64,000 nt of DNA from CAWEPK01 sp049521495 (GCA_049521495.1 JBEKOT010000002.1:48515-112514); one strand, 5' to 3'; positions 43,032-51,934 are shown, numbered from the stretch's first letter. Notes: generated by a model from the sequence alone, not told the origin. Numbers and translations: made by a program.

Positions 43032-44135
43032 ATGGGTAGTATCTTCAAGCAACGCAACAAGCAGACGGGCTGGGAAGGCGACACGTGGTACATTAAGTAT
43101 TACCGGAACGGGAAGCCATACGTTGAATCCTCGAAATCGAAAAAGAAGGGCGATGCCGAACGGCTGCTCAAGCTGAGAGAGGGACAGATCGTGGAAGGGA
43201 AGTTTCACGGTCTACAGGCCGAGAAGACCCGCTTCGAGGACTTGAAGAAAGACCTTCTGTCCGACTACGAAGTCAACGGCAAGAAATCAAAATGGCGGGT
43301 AGAGATAAGCATTGCTCACCTTGAGAAGCACTTCGGTGATATGCGAGTGAACGAGATCACCTCGACGCACATCGGGGATTACATCGAGGCTCGCAGGAAG
43401 GAAAAGGCATCGAACGGAACCATCAACAGGGAATTGTCGGCGCTTAAGAGAATGTTTTCGCTGGGGGAAACTGCTACACCGCCCAAGGTCTTGCACACCC
43501 CGCACATACCCAAGCTCAAAGAGAACAACTTTAGAACCGGCTATTTCGAGTACGAAGAGTATGTCAGGCTCAGAGACGAACTTCCCGACTATCTCAAGCC
43601 GGTACTGACAATGGGCTATTTCACTGGCATGCGGAAGGGCGAGATACTCTCTCTGACGTGGAAGCAGACCAATATCTTTGAGCGGAAGATTACCCTTGAG
43701 GCAGGAACCACGAAGAATGACGAGGCCCGCGTTATCTACCTTAGCGGGGAACTGTACGATGTCATCTTGGACCAGAAGAAGCTAAGGGACGCAAAGTATC
43801 CCAAGTGTCACCATGTGTTCTTCAGGGGTGGCGAGCCTATCAAGGACTTCCGTGAAGCATGGGACGGTGCATGCACCAGGGCCGAACTCGAAGACAGACT
43901 CTTCCACGATTGCAGGCGGACGGCAGTAAGAAACATGGTGAGAACGGGCACACCGGAACGGGTAGCCATGAAGATCAGTGGACACAAGACCCGTGCTGTC
44001 TTCGACCGGTACAACATCGTGAATGAGGAAGACATAAAGTCAGCTTGTGACCGGCTCGCAAATGCCCACAAACAGATTGAAGAAACCCTCGACGGACATA
44101 ATACGGACATAATCAAGCTAAAGAAGCGCGGTTAA
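43032..44135 (+). CDS. int: Tyrosine site-specific integrase
   Basis: A 367-residue phage-type integrase: N-terminal Arm-binding-like domain (SIFKQRNKQTGWEGDTWYIKYYRNGK), SAM-like core-binding domain near 60-150, and catalytic domain with the first R in GYFTGMRKGEILSL, H-x-x-R in HDCRRTAVRN, GH in KISGHKTRAVFDRY and the nucleophilic Y in RYNI. ATG 43032 is eight bases after AGGAGG and is preferred to the ATG at 43026. Its end lies 42 bases from the 3' end of tRNA-Leu, the likely attachment site. Confidence 0.9.
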   Translation: MGSIFKQRNKQTGWEGDTWYIKYYRNGKPYVESSKSKKKGDAERLLKLREGQIVEGKFHGLQAEKTRFEDLKKDLLSDYEVNGKKSKWRVEISIAHLEKHFGDMRVNEITSTHIGDYIEARRKEKASNGTINRELSALKRMFSLGETATPPKVLHTPHIPKLKENNFRTGYFEYEEYVRLRDELPDYLKPVLTMGYFTGMRKGEILSLTWKQTNIFERKITLEAGTTKNDEARVIYLSGELYDVILDQKKLRDAKYPKCHHVFFRGGEPIKDFREAWDGACTRAELEDRLFHDCRRTAVRNMVRTGTPERVAMKISGHKTRAVFDRYNIVNEEDIKSACDRLANAHKQIEETLDGHNTDIIKLKKRG

Positions 44136-44176
44136 CATGATGCAGGAAGATCGGAAAGCCTTGATAATAGCGAGAA

Positions 44177-44258
44177 TGCGAGAGAGGGGACTTGAACCCC
44201 TATGGTGTAACCCGCTGGATCCTAAGTCCAGTGCGTCTGCCAGTTCCGCCACTCTCGC
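44177..44258 (-). tRNA. tRNA-Leu (anticodon UAG)
   Basis: The minus strand folds into acceptor GCGAGAG/CTCTCGC plus discriminator A, D-arm with GG, anticodon stem CTGGA/TCCAG with loop CTTAGGA (anticodon TAG at 44224-44222), a class II variable arm and T-arm with GGTTCAA. No CCA is encoded. Its 3' end faces the integrase and is the probable integration site. Confidence 0.92.
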
Positions 44259-44312
44259 ATGCCTTATTTTATGCGGTTTCATGTTAGGTGTCAAACCCGG
44301 TTCCCGCGCCTG

Positions 44313-46007
44313 ATGGCGACGAAGCGTCTGTCGCGCATCACCAGGGAACAGCTCGTCGAGGCGCTCGAGATACAGAAGGAGGAAGGGGGGAAGCTGGGAC
44401 AGATACTCGTCAAAATGGGCCTTCTGTCCGAAGAGGAGATCCTGAAGGCGCTGTCCGTCAAGCTTGGCATCCCCCTGGTCGACCTCACCACTACCGAGAT
44501 AGACGAGAGCGTCATAAAGATGGTCCCCCTCGTCATGGTGCGGCGCTTTAACATTATCCCAATAAGCAGGAAGGGCAACTGCCTCTCTCTGGCGATAGCC
44601 GACCCCACCCGCATTTCGGATACAAAGGCGATCAAGCTCCTGACGGGCTGCGAGATACAGCCTTTTCTCACGAGCGAGTCACAGATCGAGGAGGCCATAG
44701 GCCGGCACTACGAAGCGCCCCACACGGTAGATATGAAGCAGTTCATGTCGGACTTCGACATAAGCATGGAAAACATGCTTGAGGTCGTGCAGGACGATGA
44801 GAAAGACGATGTGGCGACGCTGGAGGCCGACTCCAGGCAGCCGCCGGTGGTGAGGCTGGTCAACCACTGCTTCATCGAGGCGATAAGGGCGGGTGCGAGC
44901 GACATACACATAGAGCCTTACGAAAGCGTGCTCAGAGTGCGCTTCAGGATAGACGGGGTCCTCTTCGAAATCTTAAAAGTTCCTGTCAAGCTTAAGGATG
45001 GAGTCATATCGAGGCTGAAGGTACTGTCCAAGATGGACATCGCCGAGAAGCGCACTCCCCAGGACGGGAGGATAAAGCTCCAGGTAAACGTTGACGGCCG
45101 GGTGCGCAGCCTCGACGTGCGCGTCTCCACGACGCCCACGCTCTTCGGCGAGAAGATCGTTATGCGCCTCCTCGACAAGGAAGGCCTGATGCTCGATATG
45201 AGCCGTCTCGGTTTCGAGCAGGACAGCCTCAAAAGGTTCGAAGAGGCTATTTTCAGACCCTGGGGCATGGTGCTCGTCACGGGCCCCACGGGCTCGGGGA
45301 AGACCAATACCCTCTACAGCGCGATCAGCCGTCTCAACACGCCCGTCTCCAACATCATGACCGTCGAAGACCCTGTCGAATTCAACATCTACGGCATCAA
45401 TCAGGTGCAGGTCCACGAATCGATCGACCTGACCTTCGCGTCGGTCCTGCGCTCGTTCTTGAGGCAGGACCCGAACATCATACTCGTAGGGGAAATCCGC
45501 GACAACGAAACCGCATCGATTGCCGTAAAGGCGTCTCTCACCGGCCACCTCGTGCTCTCTACCCTCCACACGAACGACGCGCCTTCGGCAGTCAGCCGGC
45601 TTGTAGATATGGACATAGACCCCTACCTGGTTGCCACCTCGGTGATCCTCGTCGCCGCCCAGCGCCTGGTGAGAAGGATTTGCACTCACTGCAAGGAAAA
45701 GGTGGAGCTGCCCCGCAAGGCGCTCATCAACCTGGGCTTTACGGAGGAAGAGGCCGACACGACGGAGATCTACGCGGGGAGGGGATGCGGCAAGTGCAAC
45801 AACACGGGCTACAAGGGGCGCATCGGGCTCTATGAGGTGATGCCCGTTTCTTCCACCATCAGAGACCTCATATTCGCAAACGCGTCCACAGCGGAAATCA
45901 GGAAGAAAGGCATCGAGGAAGGCATGATAACCTTGCGCCGAAGCGGCCTTTACAAGATCAAGGGCGGGATAACGACCATAGAAGAGGTATTCAGGGAAAC
46001 CTTCTAA
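44313..46007 (+). CDS. pilB: PilB/GspE-type secretion or pilus assembly ATPase
   Basis: Hexameric ATPase driving type IV pilus or type II secretion assembly. In 564 residues: an N-terminal MshEN-like domain (GKLGQILVKMGLLSEEEILKALSVKLGIP), N2 domain with RAGASDIHIEPYE, Walker A GPTGSGKTNTLYS near 328, Asp box EDPVEF, Walker B ILVGEIRDNETA, and a C-terminal zinc motif CTHCKEK ... CGKCNNTGYKGR. ATG 44313 is chosen because an upstream ATG abuts the tRNA gene. No other pilus genes are next to it, so PilB versus GspE cannot be decided; the symbol is provisional. Confidence 0.88.
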   Translation: MATKRLSRITREQLVEALEIQKEEGGKLGQILVKMGLLSEEEILKALSVKLGIPLVDLTTTEIDESVIKMVPLVMVRRFNIIPISRKGNCLSLAIADPTRISDTKAIKLLTGCEIQPFLTSESQIEEAIGRHYEAPHTVDMKQFMSDFDISMENMLEVVQDDEKDDVATLEADSRQPPVVRLVNHCFIEAIRAGASDIHIEPYESVLRVRFRIDGVLFEILKVPVKLKDGVISRLKVLSKMDIAEKRTPQDGRIKLQVNVDGRVRSLDVRVSTTPTLFGEKIVMRLLDKEGLMLDMSRLGFEQDSLKRFEEAIFRPWGMVLVTGPTGSGKTNTLYSAISRLNTPVSNIMTVEDPVEFNIYGINQVQVHESIDLTFASVLRSFLRQDPNIILVGEIRDNETASIAVKASLTGHLVLSTLHTNDAPSAVSRLVDMDIDPYLVATSVILVAAQRLVRRICTHCKEKVELPRKALINLGFTEEEADTTEIYAGRGCGKCNNTGYKGRIGLYEVMPVSSTIRDLIFANASTAEIRKKGIEEGMITLRRSGLYKIKGGITTIEEVFRETF

Positions 46008-46103
46008 AGAAACGGAACGACACATAATTTGCCCGCTTTATTCCCTGCCGCTGGTTGACAATAAATGTAGTCGGCACCATGTTATGAGCTAAGGAGGACG
46101 AAC

Positions 46104-47162
46104 ATGGGCCAACTGCCAATCTTCATAAATCCCATTGAAGACCCAGATTGGGATCGGTTCGTAGGAAGCCATCGACTCGGTGCCATATACCATCACTCCT
46201 CATGGCTGAAGGTGCTTCGTTTCAGCTATCCTCAACTCTCCCTTGCCGCCTTTGTCGTCAAGGGCCCGGACGGTCGTATACGTTCCGCCCTGCCGTTCTG
46301 TATCGTCAAGAACAGGAGAAAGGCGATATCGATGCCTTTTACACCCTATTGCGACCCGTTAATAGAGAGAAGGGAGGATGCGGACTTGCTCTTCGGCGCC
46401 GTCGCCGGATTAGTCGACGCCAATATCGTTTCTTCTTACGAGTTGCGCTCTCTGCACGCGCATGACTTCACGAGGACAGGGCTTGTAAAGGCAGATTACC
46501 GTCACAAAACTAATGTTCTCAGTCTCGACGGGGGAATTCAGAAGGTGAGGAAGTCGTTCCACAGGACCTGTGTCAGCCAACCCATAAAAAAAGCGATAAA
46601 GCTCGGGGTAGTCATACGGGAAGCCTCATCGGAAGCAGACCTGAAAGTGTTTGTTCTGTTGCACGCAAGAACGAGGAAGCGGCTCGGCCTTCCCATCCAG
46701 CCTATTTCCTTCTTCAGCAACATGTGGCGCTTTATGCACCCGGAGCGGCTGACGCTTCATATCGCAGAATACAGGGAGAAGCCTATCGGCTCGTTTCTCA
46801 CCCTCAACTACAAGGAGACCGTGTGGCTCGAATACATCGGCTACGACATACGCGAGGTGCTCGTCCATCCCAATCATCTTCTCTATTTCAGGGCTATAGA
46901 AAAAGCTTGTAACGAGGGATTTTCTTTCGTCGACTTCGGAAGGACGTCTACAGGCAACGAATCGCTCCTCCGGTTCAAGAGGAGATGGGGAACAGAAGAG
47001 AATGACATTTCCTATCTCTATTACCCTGCCGTCCCGAAAAGCAGCTCCGTCAACGACGGTAAGCTGACAAGAAAACTGTTCAGCTTCATAAACCGCACCC
47101 TTCCTTTCCCCATTGCCCGAGAGGCCGGAAAAGTGATTTATCGATATATAGGCGTCGGGTAG
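46104..47162 (+). CDS. FemAB/BioF2-like acetyltransferase-fold protein
   Basis: A 352-residue protein with the double-GNAT organisation of FemAB/Acetyltransf_6 proteins: GAIYHHSSWLKVLRFSYPQLSLAAF near 26-50, then KSFHRTCVSQPIKKAIKLGVVIREA and IGSFLTLNYKETVWLEYIGYD. Such enzymes add amino acids or acyl groups to peptidoglycan or exported polysaccharide. Good ribosome site (aaggagg). Together with the two following genes it forms a surface-modification neighbourhood. Confidence 0.78.
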   Translation: MGQLPIFINPIEDPDWDRFVGSHRLGAIYHHSSWLKVLRFSYPQLSLAAFVVKGPDGRIRSALPFCIVKNRRKAISMPFTPYCDPLIERREDADLLFGAVAGLVDANIVSSYELRSLHAHDFTRTGLVKADYRHKTNVLSLDGGIQKVRKSFHRTCVSQPIKKAIKLGVVIREASSEADLKVFVLLHARTRKRLGLPIQPISFFSNMWRFMHPERLTLHIAEYREKPIGSFLTLNYKETVWLEYIGYDIREVLVHPNHLLYFRAIEKACNEGFSFVDFGRTSTGNESLLRFKRRWGTEENDISYLYYPAVPKSSSVNDGKLTRKLFSFINRTLPFPIAREAGKVIYRYIGVG

Positions 47163-47169
47163 GGACGAC

Positions 47170-47928
47170 CTATCCCTCGGCAGCCGTGCGGGCAGGCCCG
47201 TTCACCGACGCATGTTCTCCTTTCGGCCGCTGCCAGCCTGCCTCCAGACTTTCGCACTCCCCCCTGCTTAGCGGGCTAAAGGACAGTCGGCGCCGGAACG
47301 CACGCCATATTGCCCTTTTTTTCAGGTAGGGTTGAAAGCCGCACGCCAGGCAGCCGCGAATCGACGGGAGGTTCGATTCCTCGACCCAGGTGATGGCCCA
47401 GCGGGCGCCCGTTGTTCTCGCTTTTGCCGCGACCTGTGCCATCGCGCAGACCATGATACCTTTACCCCGGTGACGCTCCGGTACAAATGCCCCTTCCAGC
47501 AGTACCTCGTCCCGAGCCAGGGATGGAAAATACCCGTTGTAATGGGTGGTCAGCCTGTCGTTTTTGTCAGGCGAGATGAGCCATTGAAGGAAGCATGGAG
47601 AGCCGTCGGACGTTACGGCAACGTAGACCGCCGAAGGGATGCCCGCCTCTATCGTATGGATTCTCGACAAGCGGTCAATTACCGACTTCGTCAGGTCTTG
47701 CCCCATATCGTCGAGGGCAAGAAGCGCCATATCACTCCTCTCGAAGTGTCTGAGGGTAATCGGGACACTGGCGGACCGCGTTTTTACGGGGAGGCTCAAG
47801 TCCGCGCGAAAACCGTAGCTCGTCTCCTCAGACCAGAGTTCTCTTCCGACCTCTTCGACGAGGGCGCCGACATGTCCGCGGGAAAGAAGGTAAAACCCTG
47901 CTTTGATCTTCTGAAAAGGATTTTCCAT
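47170..47928 (-). CDS. GNAT-family acetyltransferase
   Basis: A 252-residue protein whose C-terminal half carries the acetyl-CoA loop VPERHRGKGIMVCAMAQVAAKA and WVEESNLPSIRGCLACGF. ATG 47928 (MENPFQKI) is preferred to one 48 bases upstream because ggagggggtg directly precedes it. The N-terminal 60 residues are not assigned. It may modify a cell-surface sugar, given neighbours. Confidence 0.72.
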   Translation of the reverse strand: MENPFQKIKAGFYLLSRGHVGALVEEVGRELWSEETSYGFRADLSLPVKTRSASVPITLRHFERSDMALLALDDMGQDLTKSVIDRLSRIHTIEAGIPSAVYVAVTSDGSPCFLQWLISPDKNDRLTTHYNGYFPSLARDEVLLEGAFVPERHRGKGIMVCAMAQVAAKARTTGARWAITWVEESNLPSIRGCLACGFQPYLKKRAIWRAFRRRLSFSPLSRGECESLEAGWQRPKGEHASVNGPARTAAEG

Positions 47929-47981
47929 TTCACCCCCTCCGCTGAGTATACCGGCCTGTCCCGGCATAAGCATCAAAGTTT

Positions 47982-48617
47982 TTATTTTCTTGCTTTGACG
48001 ATATAGCCCAACGGAAACCCGGTGCTTGCAAAACCGATCCTCGCGATGAGCGGGTTCAAGATATTAAGAACGACCCTGGTAGCCCTGTAATCATTATTGA
48101 CCATATGCCAAGCTGCTTGAACGGCGTTGCCGTGCGGCTCTATGTATACGTACGAAAAGTCGGAGCAGAGGACCTTAAGGGAGTCGGGCGTGTACCTGTA
48201 GTAATCGTGGGGGTCGGGGTGATAGCGATAGATGAAACGCGTAGAGGCGACCAGCGTGCCTCCGGGCTTGAGCACCCTGTAAATCTCCCGGACGGCCCTT
48301 TGCGGCTCGTAGAGATGCTCCAATACCTCCAGTGCAATGACCGCATCGAAATAATTGGATACTACCGAAATATCGTGGAGGTCGCAGCAGACATCGGGTT
48401 TTGTTTCCGGGCAGATATCGAGCGTTACGTAGTCGGTGCAGTTTATTAACCGCCTGTACGGTGAATCCTTCGCGCCCACGTCAAGAAGCCGTCCGACCTC
48501 CAGGGAAGAAAGGATGGGCGCGAGGCGGAGCATGAGACCCGTCCTGACGACGGAGGGGATCTTCAAGGTAGGACAGGCATCGAATACTCTTTTTAACCGC
48601 TGCCGCCTGTCGTCCAT
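47982..48617 (-). CDS. SAM-dependent methyltransferase (type 11)
   Basis: A 211-residue class I methyltransferase: motif I GRLLDVGAKDSPYRRLI near 43-59, YVTLDICPETKPDVCCDLHD, FDAVIALEVLEHLYEPQRAVREIYRVLKPGGTLVAS. The fold begins at once after a short lead. It precedes the GNAT gene on the same strand by 53 bases; likely substrates are glycans or quinones. Confidence 0.82.
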   Translation of the reverse strand: MDDRRQRLKRVFDACPTLKIPSVVRTGLMLRLAPILSSLEVGRLLDVGAKDSPYRRLINCTDYVTLDICPETKPDVCCDLHDISVVSNYFDAVIALEVLEHLYEPQRAVREIYRVLKPGGTLVASTRFIYRYHPDPHDYYRYTPDSLKVLCSDFSYVYIEPHGNAVQAAWHMVNNDYRATRVVLNILNPLIARIGFASTGFPLGYIVKARK

Positions 48618-48910
48618 CGGGCCTGCTTACTCCTATCTACCCGACCCTGTGAGGGAGACATTGACCATCGGCGAATGTCACGGGCCCCGTTCCCCAGGTG
48701 TTGTCCTTCATGATCGTTATGGGCTAAGAAGAGGCGCCGCCCCGTACCAGTCGGAGCTTATGGTGCTCTTGCCATGAAAAACGCGATCGAAGAGCGCCCC
48801 GCCTGCCCCTTATGGATCAATCTGTGCACGGAACATTTGTTTGTCAACCGGCAGTTACAGGGGTTTGCGCCTATGGACAGGGGCAACTCCCGGGCGGACC
48901 CGGTACGGGG

Positions 48911-48945
48911 CCCGGGCAGCGTCCTTTCATGCCCGCCTGCCCGGG
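48911..48945. terminator. GC-rich hairpin before the yceD promoter
   Basis: Nine-base arms CCCGGGCAG and CTGCCCGGG around a 17-base loop, without a T-run. It probably shields the yceD promoter from read-through. Confidence 0.45.
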
Positions 48946-48992
48946 GGTGCCGGCCAAATTAACCCGGCCGCATGCCCAGGTCCAGTAATCGC

Positions 48993-49021
48993 TTGACAAG
49001 AAGGCCCCAAATCCTTATATT
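48993..49021 (+). promoter_or_regulatory. Consensus sigma-70 promoter of the yceD-rpmF-plsX-fab operon
   Basis: TTGACA (48993-48998), exactly 17 bases, TATATT (49016-49021), followed about 27 bases later by the yceD start. It is among the best promoter matches in the window and fits a housekeeping operon. Confidence 0.8.
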
Positions 49022-49047
49022 GTTAGACTCTAAATGGGAAACAATCA

Positions 49048-49569
49048 ATGATTATCAAACTTTACGATATACGGGAGAGCCTGTCGGTAAAGGGATCGTT
49101 CGACGGCGCCAAGTTCAAGAGGCCCGAGGACAGCGATATCTCCTTTCTGTCGCCTGTCGAATACGAGATCACCGTCCAGAAGGCGGGGGAGAGCGTGTGG
49201 CTCCGGGGCCCGGTGCGGGGCAGGCTCTCGCTGGCCTGCTCCCGCTGCCTCGATCAGTTTGCTTATTCAGTCTCATCGAGACTCGACATAGAGCTTCTTC
49301 CCAGGGAAAAGGCGCCCGCCTCCCCCGAAGTCGAGCTCAAGACGGAGGAGACGAACGTCTACTATTTCGAAGGCGAAGAGATAGACATCGACCCCTACGT
49401 GTTCGAGGAGGTCATGCTCAACATGCCCATAAAGCCCCTCTGCTCCGAAGCGTGCAAGGGCATATGCCCGACCTGCGGGAAAAACCTGAACGTCGAGGAA
49501 TGCCGCTGCCAGAAAATGGGCACAACGGCCTTGGGAGAAAAGCTGAGACCATTTCTTAAAGACCTGTAA
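49048..49569 (+). CDS. YceD/DUF177 family protein
   Basis: A 173-residue protein of the family always found before rpmF, thought to act in 23S rRNA handling. SLACSRCLDQFAYSV and the C-terminal CSEACKGICPTCGKNLNVEECRC (zinc-binding cysteines) are diagnostic. Start ATG 49048 lies just after the promoter; no strong ribosome site is seen, so translation may rely on a very short leader. Confidence 0.85.
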   Translation: MIIKLYDIRESLSVKGSFDGAKFKRPEDSDISFLSPVEYEITVQKAGESVWLRGPVRGRLSLACSRCLDQFAYSVSSRLDIELLPREKAPASPEVELKTEETNVYYFEGEEIDIDPYVFEEVMLNMPIKPLCSEACKGICPTCGKNLNVEECRCQKMGTTALGEKLRPFLKDL

Positions 49570-49579
49570 GGAGAAGACA

Positions 49580-49762
49580 ATGCCTGTCCCAAAAAGGAAG
49601 ACATCGAAGTCGAGGAGAGATAAGAGGAGGACACACTATAAACTGTCATCTCCAGGCGTGATCCTCTGTCCGAACTGCAAGGAGCCGACCCTGGCCCACC
49701 GCGTATGCGCTAAATGCGGCACTTACAAGGGCAAGAAGTACCTCACCGTCGAAGAACTCTAG
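49580..49762 (+). CDS. rpmF: 50S ribosomal protein L32
   Basis: A 60-residue large-subunit protein: VPKRKTSKSRRDKRRTHYKL, then zinc ribbon CPNCKEP ... CAKCGTYKGK. It is of the zinc-containing (C+) type. It follows yceD by 10 bases with aaggag in front and precedes plsX by 5 bases, the classical order. Confidence 0.97.
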   Translation: MPVPKRKTSKSRRDKRRTHYKLSSPGVILCPNCKEPTLAHRVCAKCGTYKGKKYLTVEEL

Positions 49763-49767
49763 CACAT

Positions 49768-50772
49768 ATGGTGAGAATAGCAATCGATGCCATGGGCGGG
49801 GACCATGCGCCCATCGCAGTTGTGAGAGGCGCTGAAGCGGCGAGTGCGGAAGGGGCCGGGGAACTCGTCCTCGTAGGCGATGAGGGTAAGATCGGGCCGC
49901 TTCTCACGAGGAGGTCCGGCATAGAAATCGTCCACGCCCCCTCAGTCGTCGAGATGAAGGAATCACCGTCCACGGCGCTGCGGCGGAAGAGGGATTCTTC
50001 CATCAGCAAGGCCTTTAGCCTGCTGAAAGAGGGCGACGTGCAGGCTGTGGTCTCGGCCGGTAATTCCGGTGCTGCCCTGGCCTTCGCCATCTTCACGCTG
50101 GGACGCATACCCGGCGTCGAAAGGCCGGCTATCCTGACCATACACCCGAACGTTAAAGGCACAAAATCGATACTCCTCGATGCGGGCGGGACAGTAGACT
50201 GCCGGCCGTCGCACCTTGTCCAGTTCGCGATAATGGGCAGCGTGTTCGCCAGGCATGTCCTTGGCGTAGAGGCGCCGAGGGTAGGGATCTTGAGCAACGG
50301 GGAGGAGGAAACAAAGGGAAACGAGCTCACCCGCGAGACCCATGCGCTCCTTTTAAACGCCGGTCTCAACTATACGGGCTATGTAGAAGGGACGGACCTG
50401 TACAACGGGATGGCGGACGTGGTGGTCACGGACGGCTTTGTGGGCAACGTAGTCCTGAAGGTGAGCGAAGGCATGGCCGAGGCTATCGTAGGCATCCTGA
50501 AAGAGAAGATAGCCCGGAGCACAAGGGCGAAAATCGGCTATAAGCTCATGGCCGGTGTTTTCAAGACCCTTTTCCGGATGGTAGACTATTCCGAATACGG
50601 GGGCGCCCCGCTGGTCGGCGTCGACGGGGTCTGCGTCATCTGTCACGGTAAGTCGAACGAGCGGGCGATCAAGAACGCAATCATGCAGGCAAAGGGCTTT
50701 GTCGGAAAGAACGTGAACGGGCATATAAAAGACGCTATGGCAGTGTCACTTGCGAGGAACAAGGAGAGCTGA
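49768..50772 (+). CDS. plsX: Phosphate acyltransferase PlsX
   Basis: Converts acyl-ACP to acyl-phosphate for phospholipid synthesis. The 334-residue protein begins VRIAIDAMGGDHAP and includes GSVFARHVLGVEAPRVGILSNGEEETKGN, VTDGFVGNVVLK and the usual C-terminus; full length. ATG 49768 (five bases after rpmF) is chosen over an open frame further upstream. In most bacteria fabH follows; here an acyl-CoA dehydrogenase does, one codon after the stop. Confidence 0.96.
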   Translation: MVRIAIDAMGGDHAPIAVVRGAEAASAEGAGELVLVGDEGKIGPLLTRRSGIEIVHAPSVVEMKESPSTALRRKRDSSISKAFSLLKEGDVQAVVSAGNSGAALAFAIFTLGRIPGVERPAILTIHPNVKGTKSILLDAGGTVDCRPSHLVQFAIMGSVFARHVLGVEAPRVGILSNGEEETKGNELTRETHALLLNAGLNYTGYVEGTDLYNGMADVVVTDGFVGNVVLKVSEGMAEAIVGILKEKIARSTRAKIGYKLMAGVFKTLFRMVDYSEYGGAPLVGVDGVCVICHGKSNERAIKNAIMQAKGFVGKNVNGHIKDAMAVSLARNKES

Positions 50773-51933
50773 ATGGATTATTTTCTGACGGACGACCAAA
50801 AGGAGATCAGGAAGCTCGCGAGAAGGATCGCCCAGGAGAAGGTGATACCCGTAAGGGCCGAGCTCGACGAGACGGAGACTTTTCCTTGGGAGATCATGCG
50901 GTCTTGCGCGGAAACAGGCCTCTTCAGCGTCAGCATACCGGAAGCGTACGGCGGCCTGGGCGGCGGGGCCTTCGAGAACTGCATCGTCGTCGAGGAGTTA
51001 AGCAGGGCCTGCTTGGGAGTATCGGTGAGCTACGCGGCCAGTCTGCTGGGTTCCTACCCGATTCTCCTCGGGGGAAGCGAAGATCAGAAAAGCAAGTACC
51101 TGCCCGATATAGCCAGCGGCAGACGGCTTGCGGCCTTCGGCCTGACCGAGGCGAATGCCGGCAGCGACGCGGCGGGCATCAGGACGGAAGCACGCCGGGC
51201 CGGGGATTACTATATCCTGAACGGCACCAAACAATGGATCACCAATGGCGGGGAGGCGGAGATATATTCGGTCATCGCCATGACCGACCGCTCCAAGGGG
51301 GGCAGGGGGGCAACGGCCTTCATTCTGGAAAAGGGGATGGAAGGTTTCTCCTTTGGGAAGAAGGAGAAGAAGCTGGGCATCAGGGCCTCGGCAACGAGGG
51401 AGCTTGTTTTTCAGGATTGCAAAGTCCCGAAGGAAAATGTTATAGGTAGGGAGGGCCTGGGGTTCATCCTTGCCATGAGAACCTTTGACCGTACCCGTCC
51501 CGGCATCGGCGCCCAGGGAGTGGGGGTTGCCCAGGGAGCCCTTGAAGCCGCGGTGGCCTATGCAAGAGAAAGGGAGCAGTTCGAGAAGAAGATCATATCC
51601 TTCCAGGCCGTGCAGCACATGCTTGCGGATATGGCGATACAGGTGGAGGCGGCACGGGCCCTGGTTTACGCCGTTGCGCGCTATATAGACTCTAATCCGA
51701 GGGAATTCTCGAAGGCATCGGCCATGAGCAAGGTGTTCCCAAGCGATGTAGCCATGAAGGTGACGGTGGATGCCCTGCAGATATTCGGAGGTTACGGGTA
51801 CATGCGGGATTACCCGATAGAAAAGATGATGCGGGACGCGAAGATCCTGCAGATTTACGAGGGCACGAACCAGATCCAAAGGAACGTTATCGGCCTCGAG
51901 CTGATAAAGGAAGCGGCGTCGAAGAAGCGATGA
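50773..51933 (+). CDS. Acyl-CoA dehydrogenase
   Basis: FAD enzyme forming trans-2-enoyl-CoA, 386 residues, full length. LTEANAGSDAAGIRT and WITNGGEAEIYSVIA bind FAD and substrate; the catalytic base Glu is in IYEGTNQIQRNVI near 367, as in short- and medium-chain enzymes; ALQIFGGYGYMRDYPIEKMMRD is intact. It lies between plsX and fabD with start-stop contact on both sides, where fabH normally sits. It may supply or recycle acyl-CoA for lipid synthesis in a syntroph, or use the operon merely as a transcription vehicle. Confidence 0.93.
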   Translation: MDYFLTDDQKEIRKLARRIAQEKVIPVRAELDETETFPWEIMRSCAETGLFSVSIPEAYGGLGGGAFENCIVVEELSRACLGVSVSYAASLLGSYPILLGGSEDQKSKYLPDIASGRRLAAFGLTEANAGSDAAGIRTEARRAGDYYILNGTKQWITNGGEAEIYSVIAMTDRSKGGRGATAFILEKGMEGFSFGKKEKKLGIRASATRELVFQDCKVPKENVIGREGLGFILAMRTFDRTRPGIGAQGVGVAQGALEAAVAYAREREQFEKKIISFQAVQHMLADMAIQVEAARALVYAVARYIDSNPREFSKASAMSKVFPSDVAMKVTVDALQIFGGYGYMRDYPIEKMMRDAKILQIYEGTNQIQRNVIGLELIKEAASKKR

Positions 51934-51934
51934 C

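Larger units (their letters stand above)
37838..44176 (+). mobile_element. Integrative element inserted at the 3' end of tRNA-Leu
   Basis: A run of plus-strand genes with overlapping starts and stops: DUF5659-like, small orf, DUF3854 primase-like, helicase-like, zinc-ribbon, TOPRIM/topo VI A-like, hypothetical, excisionase-like, XRE and tyrosine integrase, ending 42 bases before the 3' end of a tRNA gene. The right boundary is well supported by this placement. The left boundary is not: I found no copy of the tRNA 3' end on the left, so the start given is simply the first element gene. Confidence 0.65.
48618..49047. other. Intergenic region upstream of the fatty-acid operon
   Basis: No supported gene. 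It contains a GC-rich hairpin (arms CCCGGGCAG 48911-48919 and CTGCCCGGG 48937-48945) and a strong promoter just upstream of yceD. Confidence 0.55.

Noticed and set aside
44973..46025. 350-codon minus-strand frame opposite pilB
   Set aside because: Shadow frame in GC-rich coding DNA; the plus strand carries complete ATPase motifs.
48972..49559. 195-codon plus-strand frame across yceD
   Set aside because: Different frame of yceD; starts upstream of the promoter and has no motif.
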